Source of the DNA: Costus lasius
Lineage: Eukaryota; Streptophyta; Magnoliopsida; Zingiberales; Costaceae
DNA: 64,000 nucleotides
Assembly: GCA_027563935.2 (NCBI GenBank)
Contig: CM050447.1
Location: forward strand, 77,609,461 to 77,673,460
Direction of reading: 5' to 3'
The first letter of the stretch is position 1. Every line of letters starts with the position of its first letter. Below are positions 32,124 to 43,916 of the stretch, piece after piece. The position numbers and the translations under genes are program-made. The notes beneath the pieces are model-generated. The model did not search any database, was not told where the DNA came from, and worked only from the letters and a program-made list of their open reading frames with translations.

Positions 32124-33300
32124 CTTAGCCAATAAATTTATGAGAGGCCTAGCAATTTTAGAAAAATCTTTAATAAATCGACGATAAAACCCAGCGTGTC
32201 CCAAAAAACTTCGAATCCCTCTGACTGATGTGGGTGGAGGTAACTTCTCAATAACTTCAATCTTGGCCTTATCCACTTCAATGCCTCTCTGTTACGATGC
32301 CCGAGAACAATTCCTTCTTGAACCATAAAATGACATTTCTCCCAATTAAGAACTAGGTTTACTTCCTCGCACCTCTACAAGACAAGCGACAAATTAGATA
32401 AACAATCATCGAAAGAAGATCTATACACTGAAAAGTCATCCATAAAAACATCCATAATATTTTCAATGAAATCAGAAAAAATGGCCATCATGCATCGTTG
32501 AAAGGTGGCCGGCGCATTGCATAATCCAAAACATGCGCCTATATGCGAATGTCTCGTATGGGCACATGAAAGTGGTCTTCTCTTGATCTTCAGGATGATT
32601 GGGTACCTGAAAAAATCCTGATCAAGAAAACTAAAGTAAGAGTTTGTAGCCAATCGTTCATGCATCTGGTCAATGAAAGGAAGAGGGAAGTGATCCTTCC
32701 GGGTGGCTTTGTTTAATTTTCGGTAATCGATACACATACACCACCCAGTTACCGTTCTCATCGGAATCAACTCGTTGTTATCATTACTGTAGTGACTCCC
32801 CCTTTCTTTGGAACCACATGAACGGGACTAACCCATTCACTATCAGAAATTGGGTAGATCACTCCTGCATCTAGTAACTTGAGAACTTCCTTTTTTACCA
32901 CCTCTTTCATGATAGGATTCAGTCGACGTTGATACTCAATAGAGGGTTTGCAGTTTTCTTCAAGATAAATCCTGTGCATACACAAAGAAGGGTTAATTCC
33001 ATGTATGTCATCCAATGAATATCCAATTACCTTTTTATGCCGTCGAAGCTCATCAAGCAATCTCTTCGTATGAACTTTATCCAAATCAGCACTCACTAAC
33101 ACAGGATATGTAGAATTTTCCCCCAAGAACTCGTATCTCAAATTTGGTGTTATCGTCTTGAGTTCTAATTTATTCATCTTTACCGGTTCAGGTTTTACCA
33201 GAATAAATCTCTCAATTTTTGCTTTCTGTAGCTCAACCGTCTGGCTTGAATCCAATATTTTTGCATAACCTTGAGCTTTTTCCCCATATTCTCTTCATCC
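32124..33300 (-). pseudogene. Reverse transcriptase of element B
   Basis: Athila-like RT in three broken frames. It has VIYPISDSEWVSPVHVVPKK, then MIPMRTVTGWCMCIDYRKLN, DHFPLPFIDQMHERLA, GLCNAPATFQRCMMAIFSD and the catalytic VFMDDFSVY, then GHRNREALKW and SVRGIRSFLGHAGFYRRFIK. The FMDD box is intact, but substitutions around the fingers (FFRYPIILKIKRRPLS) and frameshifts make it inactive. Confidence 0.87.
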
Positions 33301-34409
33301 TCCACTCTAATCAGGCAAACTTCCAGTGGATCTACTTCTTTCTTTAAATCTTCCTCTCTTGTTTCCAATTACGAGACATCAATATTAAGATAGGAATCTG
33401 CAAAGGAGGGCTTTTTAAGGGATGAGGAAAGAACAAAATCAATATTATTTTCACAAATATTCAAAGTCAATCTCCGTCTCTTCACATCAATAACAGCGCC
33501 TGCAGTGGCCAAAAATGGCCTCCCCAAAATAGTTGATAGTCTTAAGTCTTCCTCTATTTCAAACACCACAAAGTCCGCAGGTACAAAAAATTGACCGACT
33601 TTAATAGGAACATCTTCCAATCTTCCAACAGGTCGCTGAATAGATCGGTGAGCCAATTGTAATGTGATAGTGGTTAGCTTCATGTCACCTATGTCGAGTT
33701 TCCTACAAATTGACAAGGGCATCAAACTAACACTTGCGCCCAAGTCACATAAAGCTCCTTCAAAAGACATGTTGCCAATTTGGCAGGGAATGGAGAAGCT
33801 TCCTGGATCTTTCAACTTTTGAGGAATCTTGTTCTGTATTATCGCACTGCATTACTCTGTAAGTGCCACAGTTCTATATTCTTCAATCTTTCGCTTATTA
33901 GAGAGTATATCTTTTAAAAACTTTGCATAGGTAGGCATCTACGACAGAGCTTCTATGAAAGGAATGTTAATGTATAACTTTTTCAATACCTCCAGCAATT
34001 TGCCAAACTGCTTATCCAAACTACTAATCTCTGAGGAAAGGGGATAGACGGAACATACGCAAGTGGACCCACATATTTCTCCTTTTCTTTCTCAATAGGC
34101 TTTTCCTTATCAGGCTGTGATTCTTCACACTGCTCCTTGTCAACTACATGTGTGATCTCTTCCTCAGGCATCTGGGGCTCATCCAACTGCTTACCACTCC
34201 TTGTAGTTATTGCGCTGCAATGCTCTCTGGGGTTCATCTCAGGCTGTCCCAAAAGTTTCCCTATGGGCCTAATAGTAGAACTCGCTTGCTGAGCTATCTG
34301 GTTCTATAACATCTTATTGTGGGTAGCCAAAGCATCCACACGAAATGTCAGCTGCTTGACCACATTAGCGAGGTCATCAGTGCTCTTTTGCTGTTTCATA
34401 AGAAATTCC
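33301..34409 (-). pseudogene. Gag C-terminus and protease of element B
   Basis: The protease (33815-33369) has DPGSFSIPCQIGNMSFEGAL, active site CDLGASVSLMP and ILGRPFLATAGAVIDV. Upstream in sense, broken readings have the Gag-protease linker (NPREHCSAITTRSGKQLDEP). The tail MKQQKSTDDLANVVKQL runs to 34409, where element C is inserted. The left target duplication of C there is ATTCC. Confidence 0.85.
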
Positions 34410-36094
34410 TGTTGGGGTATGCCCTTAAGGCTAATGTTTGAGGCCTTGGGATTCTTACAGTATCATGTATAAACTCTAAGTTTATAAAGGCAATGGTTGT
34501 TATTCAGTTTGTTACATTGTCTGCTGCAATAAGTGTTCTTTTGAATAATGTCTCAAAGCTGTTCAGCTAGGCTGACATGCTACATGTCCTTAGTCGAGAT
34601 ATCTTGGTGAACATGAGACAGCCTTGATATGATTGAGACTAATATGTGTTCTAATCTTATAGGATGCTTCGAGCATGGAATGAGATGTAGACTCATGGGT
34701 ACATTGGATGTACTGGACAGACCCTATTGGGATATTCAGTTGCTTGTCACAATGTGAATAATCCTTGTTTGCTACAAGTGGCACATGTCCTCTGACTTGA
34801 GATCACTTGTGTTTCTAAATGATGATTGTCATTGTTTTAAGGTAGTTCAATATCATTTGAAAAATAATGGCTATAGACTATCTTGGATAATGATCATGAG
34901 TCAGGTTAGGACACTAGTGATAGATATAGGATTGCCGTCTCCTTAATTGGAGTGTGATGTTCTAAAGGGGCCCCCTGGATGAGATGATTGAGAAAGTGTA
35001 TGGCCATACCCAGGTGACTATGTTCATCTGATCTAATCATGCTCATCATATTGGAGCTACAGGCTTGACACACTTGTCCAATAAGAACATCCAGTGGCAA
35101 AGGAAACATGTATGCCTTGTGAAATGGATTCACACTTGTGCTGTGGTTTGGGTGTAGTCTTGGAAGACTCTTTCCTTTATATCGGGAGACAGTGATGTGT
35201 TGCTAGATACCCCTCACTGATCGTGATAACGTAAGTTATCGTTACCGACATTTAAAGGAAACCCTCAGGGTCACACAATTTGATGATATGGCTCACTCAT
35301 GTTAGATCGTGTGGACTGAATTGTTTTGGTTCAGTTTAAAGGGATTTAAACTCTGATTGTAAGTGAGATCTGGTCTGATCATGTTTGATTGATTAGGGCT
35401 TGAGATCGGTAAGCTTTGATCGAGAGTGTTGATGCTAGATTGGTGAGATCAAGTGCATCAAGTGATGAACGGTCAGATCTAGAACCTTAGGGTTTAATTT
35501 GATCTGGACTAATGGCTTGGGTTGATTTTGATTTGGTTTTTAAACCAAATGCAATTGAACCGTGGCTTGGTTCAAAGAGGAGCGATCGGTTCACTTGGAG
35601 TGAACACATGGATCGCATGAACGCATGGAGTTAAGGGCTTTCCATGTTTGGAAGTCGGTTTTTCCCAATATAGAAAAACGTCTCCACGTTTGAGGAAAAC
35701 GTCTCCACTTCGGTTTCGTGACTTCCTCTTGCCTCTTCCTCTCGACGAGACACTCTTGCAAAAGGTGGTTAACGTAGGAGAGAGTTCGGCCAAGAAAGTC
35801 TTCATCCATCATTCCCTTCCATTCGACAAGAAAAACCTTGGAGACTTGCTAGCACAAGGAACGCCAAGGGAGTAGGCGATCTTCATCTTGTGTGTGAACT
35901 CTTTGGAGGAGATCAACGTTGCTCTCTCTTCTTCCAAATCGCCATCCAACGCAAATGGCTATGGTATGAATCCAAACATTATTTAAGTTGATCATATGTT
36001 CTTGCGAAAGATCATTTGAAACCCTAGATTCCGCTATGAAAGTTTTATGCGCCACCTGATTAGGGTTTCGCTCCCCCTTGAAGGGGACTCTTCA
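34410..36094 (+). repeat. Left LTR of element C (1685 bp)
   Basis: Begins TGTTGGGGTATGCCC and ends GGGACTCTTCA before the primer site. A TATA-like TTTATAT lies at 35176-35182. About 45 bp downstream is a perfect GATAAC-GTAA-GTTATC hairpin (35225-35240). Small readings inside are not conserved proteins. Confidence 0.93.
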
Positions 36095-37942
36095 ATTGGT
36101 ATCAGAGCCAAGTTATCGTTTGATTCATATGATTGCTTAAGGTGATCCATGTATGCGTTTATGTTTAGATCTAATACTTCTCATCTTGCGAAAAATACTA
36201 GATGAATGTATTTTACCTTGTGGCGCATGTATGAGATTAACTCATGTTAGCGCATGTATGATGCTCACATAGTTGCGCTTGTAATGTTGTAGTTTTTCTT
36301 AAAACTTGAACACATGCGCGCCCATCATTAGATCTAAGCGCCTGCTTTAAACCCTTAGACGGGTTGATAGGGTTGAAATCATCCTCTAGGTAAGATCCAA
36401 CCAGTCTGATCAGACCATCTGACAGCCTAGATGGGTCGACCAGATGGCACCTGTGCGCAAGCACAAGGTGGCTATAGGTCGACTGCAGACAGGTGTGTAG
36501 CGAGGTCTGGTTGAGACAACCAGTGAACACGCATGAGTTAGGCCCGGGGTCACACCCGCTTGCCAAAACTCATGAAGGTGGTTCAGCCCTTTGCGCATGC
36601 ATGGTTGACCATTGGGTCAACTCAAGTCAGTTAGGACTTGGTGCATGCAAGGGCAGTGGATCTGACTAGATATGATGAGTGGATCCCTATTAATGGACCG
36701 TTGTAAGGTAGTAGGGCACATAAGAAAAATAAAATGGATTTCAATGGGATTTTAAAAATTTTATTTTGTCTATGGATCACATGTTGATTGATGCCATGAT
36801 GCTTGTTTATTTAATCTTATGTGGGATGCCCAATTTGATGTGTGCTGTGCTGGGGCCTGCGAGCCTGGAGTTAAATTGTAAATTAATTTTTAATTGTGAT
36901 CTGCGCATCACATATTATTTAATTTATAAACTGTAATTGACCTGCGAGTCAATCTTGTCTAGATAGATTAAATTATAATTTAATCAGACAAGAGCACAAA
37001 GCACACTTGGCAGAGGCGCATGCAGCAGTGGCTTGACTAGGTGGGAGGTCTAGGGTTCGACCCTATGACAGGCGCATCTACCTGGTGGGCGCACCTGTGC
37101 TGCAGAGGACTCTTGGGCCCTGGTCTGGGCCAGATGAGATGCAAAAGACCCATGGAGAGCTCAAGTGAAGACTTAAGATAAAATTAAGGTCTTACTTAGG
37201 GTTAATGGGCTTTTACCACATAAGATCATCATGCTTTCTTTTATTGTTTAAATAATTAGAATTGCATGATTTATTTATCTTCTGCTATCACCATAGGGTT
37301 GCATGATAGTTAAGAAGATAAAAGACCGTTAAAATCCAACGCTAAAATATCAAGCTCGATAGCCTTCTGACGCGAAACCTCACTGTTCTGACTATCGTTG
37401 GAGCCGTGTTGTACCCACTCAGTGGGCACGTCCATCTATCTTCAGACGGTGTGTGATTTCACCTGCGTGTTACAGAGAAGGGATTTATCGCTTCTCGTTG
37501 CTCAGCATAGCACGTGGTGGTCCAGGGAGTAGGTCAGGTCAGCTTGACCATGTAGGCTACATATGGGGCATATATTAGCTATATGGAGGCAGCCATCTGT
37601 GGGATCAGAGACTGTGTTGTACCAACTCAGTTGGCACAGTCGGCTGGATTGCCCGGATGAAGGGGAATCGCACGGGTTGGCGATTGGCAGGGACTGCCTA
37701 CCAAAAATTAGTGCTTGTACTCTCTGTGCATCTTATCTCGCCTGAGCGGGACGCGGAGACCAAGTATGAAATCTGGATCCCATCTCACTAAAAGAGTGTT
37801 ACTCTTTCGGACTGTTTAATGGATTTTTCAGTCAGATAAAATAGTGAGAAAAGAATCTTTCTTAAGTCCTGGATTGATTCTAAACATTGATACTGACCTT
37901 GCTGTTCTTGCATTGTTGTAGATTCCTGCAGCAACGAACACC
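36095..37942 (+). other. Leader of element C with initiator-tRNA-Met primer site
   Basis: TTGGTATCAGAGCC (36097-36110) is the copia primer site. The 1.8-kb leader has no conserved protein; long leaders are known in BARE-1-type elements. Immediately before gag a pyrimidine-rich tract ends in TTGTTGTAG (37913-37921), resembling a 3' splice site, 21 nt upstream of the gag ATG. A good 5' site match, AGGTAAGA, is at about 36387. Confidence 0.75.
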
Positions 37943-40900
37943 ATGAACTTCAATGTGCGATCCCTACTGGAAAGGGAGAAGTTTGCTGGGCCAAACTTCT
38001 CAGACTGGTACGGACACCTTAAGATTGTTCTTAAGGCTGAGAGGAAACTGTATGTCCTCGAGACGGCTATACCGCCTCAACCCACTGCGAACGCCGCAAG
38101 GGCGGTTCGCGATGCCTATGAAAAGCATGTCAATGATAGCATTGATGTCGCTTGCCTGATGCTAGCGTCTATGACGCCACCGCTGCAGCGTCAGCATGAG
38201 GATATGTCTACTATGGAAATCATAGCAAACCTCAAGATGCTATATGCTGCACAGGCGAGGACTGAACGCTATAATTTGACCAAGCTTTTCTTTCAGAGCA
38301 AACTGGCTGAAGGGAGTCCAGTGGGAGCTCATGTGCTCAAGATGATTGGGCACAAAGAGGCTCTAGAGAAACTGGGGCATACCATCAATCAGGAGCTTGC
38401 TGTAGACATTATTCTGCAGTCTCTCCCGGCCTCTTTCGATCCGTTCATTATTAACTTTAATATGAACAAGATTGACTGTACTCCGGCAGAGTTGCTGAAT
38501 ATGCTCTTGACTACGGAGGAGACTCTGAAGGGAAAGCCTTCAACCTCTGTCTTGATGTTCCCTTCCAGGAACAAAAAGAAGGGGAAGAAGGGCAAAGCCC
38601 CTGTCAAGAACTACAATAAGGCTCTGAAACAGAAGGTCAAGCGGTCGAAGGAATACAGGTGTTTCCATTGTGGCCAGCTGGGTCACTGGAAAAAGGACTG
38701 TAAAGCGCTCCAAGGAGACAAGAAGGGAAGCATCGCTTCTGGCTCAGGTATTTTTGTGACTGAAGTCATGATAACTTCTTCTTCCATATCATGGGTGTTG
38801 GACACTGCATGTGGAGTTCACATTTGTTCAAATGTACAGGAACTCAAGAGAAGAAGACAGGTGGGACAGCATGAGGTGGACCTACGAGTTGGGAACGGGG
38901 CACGGGTTGCTGCTGTTGCTGTAGGGGTTTATTACATCTCATTACCATCTAGACTTGTATTAGAACTGGACAATTGTTATTTTGTTCCGAGTATTACGAA
39001 AAATATTATCTCTATTCCTGCTCTTGTCAGGAAAGGATTTTCCTTTGAATGCAATATTTCAAAGTGTGTTCTATCTTGTGATAATATTGTTTATGCTACT
39101 GGATCAATTAACAACGGGTTATTCATGTTGGACATGGAATGTTCTATACAAAACATTGATAATAAGAAAGCCAAGTATGCTGATGACAGCACCTTGCTAT
39201 GGCATAGTCGTTTAGGCCACATTAACAAGAAACGCATTAAGCGGTTGCATGATCATGGACTGCTGGGATCATTCTCCTATGAGGAGATTGATACATGCAA
39301 AGCTTGTTTATTGGGTAAAATGACGAAGTCTCCTTTTCCTAACAAAGGTCAAAGAGCTTCAGGTTTACTTGACCTTATACACAGTGATGTGTGTGGGCCA
39401 TTTAGTAAACATGCCAGAGGTGGCTATTCATACTTCATTACCTTTACTGATGATTTCAGTAGATATGGGTATGTCTATCTGATGAGACATAAGAGTGAAT
39501 CTTTTGACAAGTTCAAAGAGTTCAAAAATGAAGTACAGAATCAGCTAGGCCGAAATATCAAGGCACTTCGTTCTGATCGAGGTGGAGAATACCTAAGTCG
39601 AGAGTTTACTGACTATCTGAAGGAGTGTGGGATTATCTCACAGCTCACTCCACCAGGAACACCGCAGTGGAATGGTGTATCTGAGAGGAGGAACAGAACC
39701 TTACTGGATATGGTTCGTTCGATGATGAGTCAGGCTACTCTACCTTACTCCTTTTGGGGATTTGCACTGGAAACAGCTGCAAAGGTACTAAACCGAGTGC
39801 CATCCAAGGCAGTTTCTAAGACTCCATATGAGTTATGGTATGGGAAACAGCCGAGCTTGACATTTATCAAGATCTGGGGTTGCGAGGCTTATGTCAAAAA
39901 GCTCGCCTCTGGGAAACTAGAGAACAGATCTGAGAAATGCATCTTTGTCGGTTACCCTAAGGAAACTAAGGGTTATTATTTCTACGATCCCAAAGAGAAC
40001 AAGGTATTTGTTGCTCGGACGGCCATTTTTCTTGAGAAGGAGTTCCTTCTGCAAGAAGCCAGTGGGAGAGAAATAAAGCTGGATGAGAATCCAGAGGAAG
40101 GACAAAGTAGTCAAGCACAGTTGGATGAGCTTGAGCCGGTTGAACAGGTTACTAGACAACCTGAGGCTCAGATATCACGGGAACCGCGTAGATCGGGAAG
40201 GATCCGTCGACAGTCTGAGCGCTATGACGGAGTCTACATCATTGATAATGATGAACCCCTTACTTATGCGGATGCGGTTAGTGGACCGGATTCAGCTAGA
40301 TGGCTTGAAGCTATGCGAGCCGAGATGGACTCCATGTCAGATAATCAAGTCTGGGATTTGGTTGATCCGCCTCCGGGAGTAATCCCTATAGGCTGTAAAT
40401 GGATCTTCAAGAAGAAGATTGACATGGATGGTAACGTGATTACCTATAAAGGCAGGCTAGTTGCGAAAGGTTTCAAACAAATCTACGGGATAGATTATGA
40501 TGAAACTTTCTCTCCTGTAGCCATGTTCAAGTCTATTCGGATTCTTTTCGCGATAGCAGCATATTACGATTATGAGATCTAGCAGATGGATGTGAAGACA
40601 GCTTTCCTTAATGGAAAACTGGATGAGGATGTGTATATGACACAACCTGAAGGTTTCACTAATCCATCAGATCATCATAAAATATGCAAGTTAAAGAAGT
40701 CCATTTATGGACTAAAGCAAGCATCTAGAAGCTGGAATATTCGTTTTGATGAATCAATCTCTGAATTTGGTTTCATCAAGAATGAAGATGACCCGTGTGT
40801 ATATAAGAGGTTTAGTGGAAGCGTAATTACTTTCCTAGTCCTCTACGTCGATGATATCTTAATCATTGGAAACGATATTCCTGAACTGCATGCTGTTAAA

Positions 40901-41827
40901 GCATGGTTAAGAAAATGTTTCCAGATGAAAGATCTAGGAGAAGCAGCCTATGTATTAGGTGTGAAGATCTACCGGGATAGATCTAAGAGGCTTCTCGGGC
41001 TGTGCCAGAGTACTTACATCGATAAGGTCCTGGAGAGATTCCATTTAGAAAATTCTAAAAGAGGATATCTTCCAGTCAGACATGGTCTGAATCTTTCAAA
41101 GAGTTAGTGTCCACAAACACAGACTGAGAAAGATGATATGGACAATAGGCCTTATGCTTCGGCTATTGGATCCATTATGTATGCGATGTTGTGTACTCGC
41201 CCAGACGTCGCTTACGGGTTAAGCGTGACCAGTCGATTCCAAAGTAATCCAGGTCAGGCACACTGGATTGCAGTCAAGAACATTTTAAAATATCTGCGGA
41301 GGACCAAAGATATGTTCTTGATATATGGAGGTCAGGAAGAACTCAGTATTGAAGGATATACTGACGCTTCGTTCCAATCTGACCAGGATGATTTCCGATC
41401 GCAATCAGGCTATGTTTTTAGCTTGAATGGTGGAGCAGTGGTGTGGAAAAGTTTCAAACAGTCTATCGTTGCTGATTCCACAACAGAAGCCGAGTATGTT
41501 GCAGCCTCGGAAGCATCCAAGGAGGCAGTGTGGATTCGTAAGTTCGTTCAGGAACTTGGTGTTGTTCCTTCGAGTGCAGATCCTTTGGTTATCTTCTGTG
41601 ATAACACTGGAGCAATCGCACAGGCAAAGGAACCACGGTCGCACCAGAAGTCCAAGCACATACAGAGAAGGTTTCATTTGATCCGGGAGATCATTGATCG
41701 TGGTGAGATCAAAATCTGCAAGGTTCATACAGATGACAATCTGGCTGACCCGCTTACCAAGCCTCTGGCGCAGCAGAAGCATGAGAAGCACTGTAATAAT
41801 ATGGGTTTGAGATTTCTCAACCATTAG
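37943..41827 (+). pseudogene. gag-pol polyprotein of element C, two stop codons
   Basis: One 1295-codon frame, broken by TAG at 40580-40582 and TAG at 41105-41107. Otherwise it aligns end to end with the intact polyprotein of E. Order: Gag (LEREKFAGPNFSDWY), zinc knuckle CFHCGQLGHWKKDC, protease WVLDTACGVHIC, GAG-pre-integrase WHSRLGHINKKR, integrase core (HSDVCGPF, SDRGGEY, NGVSERRNRTLLDM), RT with LVLYVDDILIIGN, RNase H with GYTDASFQSD, STTEAEYVAASEASKE and DNTGAIAQAKEP. The first stop lies in RT before QMDVKTAFLNG, so RT and RNase H would not be made. The start ATG is the first in frame after the leader and is shared with E. Confidence 0.95.
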
Positions 41828-41830
41828 ATT

Positions 41831-41847
41831 AAGTGCAAGTGGGAGAT
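41831..41847 (+). other. Polypurine tract of element C
   Basis: AAGTGCAAGTGGGAGAT directly abuts the right LTR. The same tract occurs in E (59568-59584) and, reversed, in D. Confidence 0.88.
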
Positions 41848-43531
41848 TGTTGGGGTATGCCCTTAAGGCTAATGTTTGAGGCCTTGGGATTCTTACAGTA
41901 TCATGTATAAACTCTAAGTTTATAAAGGCAATGGTTGTTATTCAGTTTGTTACATTGTCTGCTGCAATAAGTGTTCTTCTGAATAATGTCTCAAAGCTGT
42001 TCAGCTAGGCTGACATGCTACATGTCCTTAGTCGAGATATCTTGGTGAACATGAGACAGCCTTGATATGATTGAGACTAATATGTGTTCTAATCTTATAG
42101 GATGCTTCGAGCATGGAATGAGATGTAGACTCATGGGTACATTGGATGTACTAGACAGACCCTATTGGGATATTCAGTTGCTTGTCACAATGTGAATAAT
42201 CCTTGTTTGCTACAAGTGGCACATGTCCTCTGACTTGAGATCACTTGTGTTTCTAAATGATGATTGTCATTGTTTTGAGGTAGTTCAATATCATTTGAAA
42301 AATAATGGTTATAGACTATCTTGGATAATGATCATGAGTCAGGTTAGGACACTAGTGATAGATATAGGATTGCCGTCTCCTTAATTGGAGTGTGATGTTC
42401 TAAAGGGGCCCCCTGGATGAGATGATTGAGAAAGTGTATGGCCATACCCAGGTGACTATGTTCATCTGATCTAATCATGCTCATCATATTAGAGCTACAG
42501 GCTTGACACGCTTGTCCAATAAGAACATCCAGTGGCAAAGGAAATATGTATGCCTTGTGAAATGGATTCACACTTGTGCTGTGGTTTGGGTGTAGTCTTG
42601 GAAGACTCTTTCCTTTATATCGGGAGACAGTGATGTGTTGCTAGATACCCCTCACTGATCGTGATAACGTAAGTTATCGTTACCGACATTTAAAGGAAAC
42701 CCTCAGGGTCGCACGATTTGATGATATGGCTCACTCATGTTAGATCGTGTGGACTGAATTGTTTTGGTTCAGTTTAAAGGGATTTAAACTCTGATTGTAA
42801 GTGAGATCTGGTCTGATCATGTTTGATTGATTAGGCTTGAGATCGGTAAGCTTTGATCGAGAGTGTTGATGCTAGATTGGTGAGATCAAGTGCATCAAGT
42901 GATGAACGGTCAGATCTAGAACCTTAGGGTTTAATTTGATCTGGACTAATGGCTTGGGTTGATTTTGATTTGGTTTTTAAACCAAATGCAATTGAACCGT
43001 GGCTTGGTTCAAAGAGGAGCGATCGGTTCACTTGGAGTGAACACATGGATCGCATGAACGCATGGAGTTAAGGGCTTTCCATGTTTGGAAGTCGGTTTTT
43101 CCCAATATAGAAAAACGTCTCCACGTTTGAGGAAAACGTCTCCACTTCGGTTTCGTGACTTCCTCTTGCCTCTTCCTCTCGACGAGACACTCTTGCAAAA
43201 GGTGATTAACATAGGAGAGAGTTCGGCCAAGAAAGTCTTCATCCATCATTCCTTTCCATTCGACAAGAAAAACCTTGGAGACTTGCTAGCACAAGGAACG
43301 CCAAGGGAGTAGGCGATCTTCATCTTGTGTGTGAACTCTTTGGAGGAGATCAACGTTGCTCTCTCTTCTTCCAAATCGCCATCCAACGCAAATGGCTATG
43401 GTATGAATCCAAACATTATTTAAGTTGATCATATGTTCTTGCGAAAGATCATTTGAAACCCTAGATTCCGCTATGAAAGTTTTATGCGCCACCTGATTAG
43501 GGTTTCGCTCCCCCTTGAAGGGGACTCTTCA
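41848..43531 (+). repeat. Right LTR of element C (1684 bp)
   Basis: Same ends as 34410-36094, with the hairpin at 42663-42678. Instead of flanking DNA it is followed by another primer site (TTGGTATTAGAGCC) and leader, so it also acts as left LTR of a second unit. Confidence 0.93.
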
Positions 43532-43916
43532 ATTGGTATTAGAGCCAAGTTATCGTTTGATTCATATGATTGCTTAAGGTGATCCATGTATGCGTTTATG
43601 TTTAGATCTAATACTTCTCATCTTGCGAAAAATACTAGATGAATGTATTTTACCTTGTGGCGCATGTATGAGATTAACTCATGTTAGCGCATGTATGATG
43701 CTCACATAGTTGCGCTTGTAATGTTGTAGTTTTTCTTAAAACTTGAACACATGCGCGCCCATCATTAGATCTAAGCGCCTGCTTTAAACCCTTAGACGGG
43801 TTGATAGGGTTGAAATCATCCTCTAGGTAAGATCCAACCAGTCTGATCAGACCATCTGACAGCCTAGATGGGTCGACCAGATGGCACCTGTGCGCAAGCA
43901 CGAGGTGGCTATAGGG
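43532..43916 (+). other. Second, truncated leader copy of element C
   Basis: It matches 36095-36480 almost exactly (primer-site-like TTGGTATTAGAGCC, then the same leader to GAGGTGGCTATAGG) and stops where the LTR of D begins. It shows that C was part of a tandem LTR-internal-LTR-internal array. Confidence 0.9.

Larger units (their letters stand above)
17628..34409 (-). mobile_element. Element B: Athila-like Ty3/gypsy, interrupted by J and K, 5' end displaced
   Basis: In sense (right to left): Gag C-terminus, protease, RT, RNase H, integrase, long 3' non-coding region and 3' LTR. J (20389-28380) sits in the 3' non-coding region. Solo LTR K (30442-32123) sits between RT and RNase H. Element C cuts Gag at 34409. 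The remaining gag, primer site and 5' LTR are not in the window. The order RT-RH-IN and the motifs identify Ty3/gypsy, Athila lineage. Confidence 0.88.
34410..43531 (+). mobile_element. Element C: Angela/BARE-like Ty1/copia, near full length, inactive
   Basis: LTR 34410-36094, primer site at about 36097, leader of 1.85 kb, gag-pol 37943-41827 (two in-frame stops), polypurine tract and LTR 41848-43531. The LTRs differ at about a dozen positions by eye. It is the same family as E (same coding length, 1294 codons). It continues into a second leader copy after the right LTR, so no right-hand target duplication can be paired with ATTCC. Confidence 0.93.

Noticed and set aside
1..34409. A and B as two ends of a single Athila element
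   Set aside because: Both lie on the minus strand with similar LTRs, but A runs leftward out of the window from its 5' LTR and B has its own 3' LTR at 17628. Flanks TCTAG and GTCGA do not match, so they are separate insertions.
35572..36566. Readings duplicated in both LTRs of C (and 43009-44012)
   Set aside because: They recur because the LTR is repeated, are antisense to the element and have no conserved domain.
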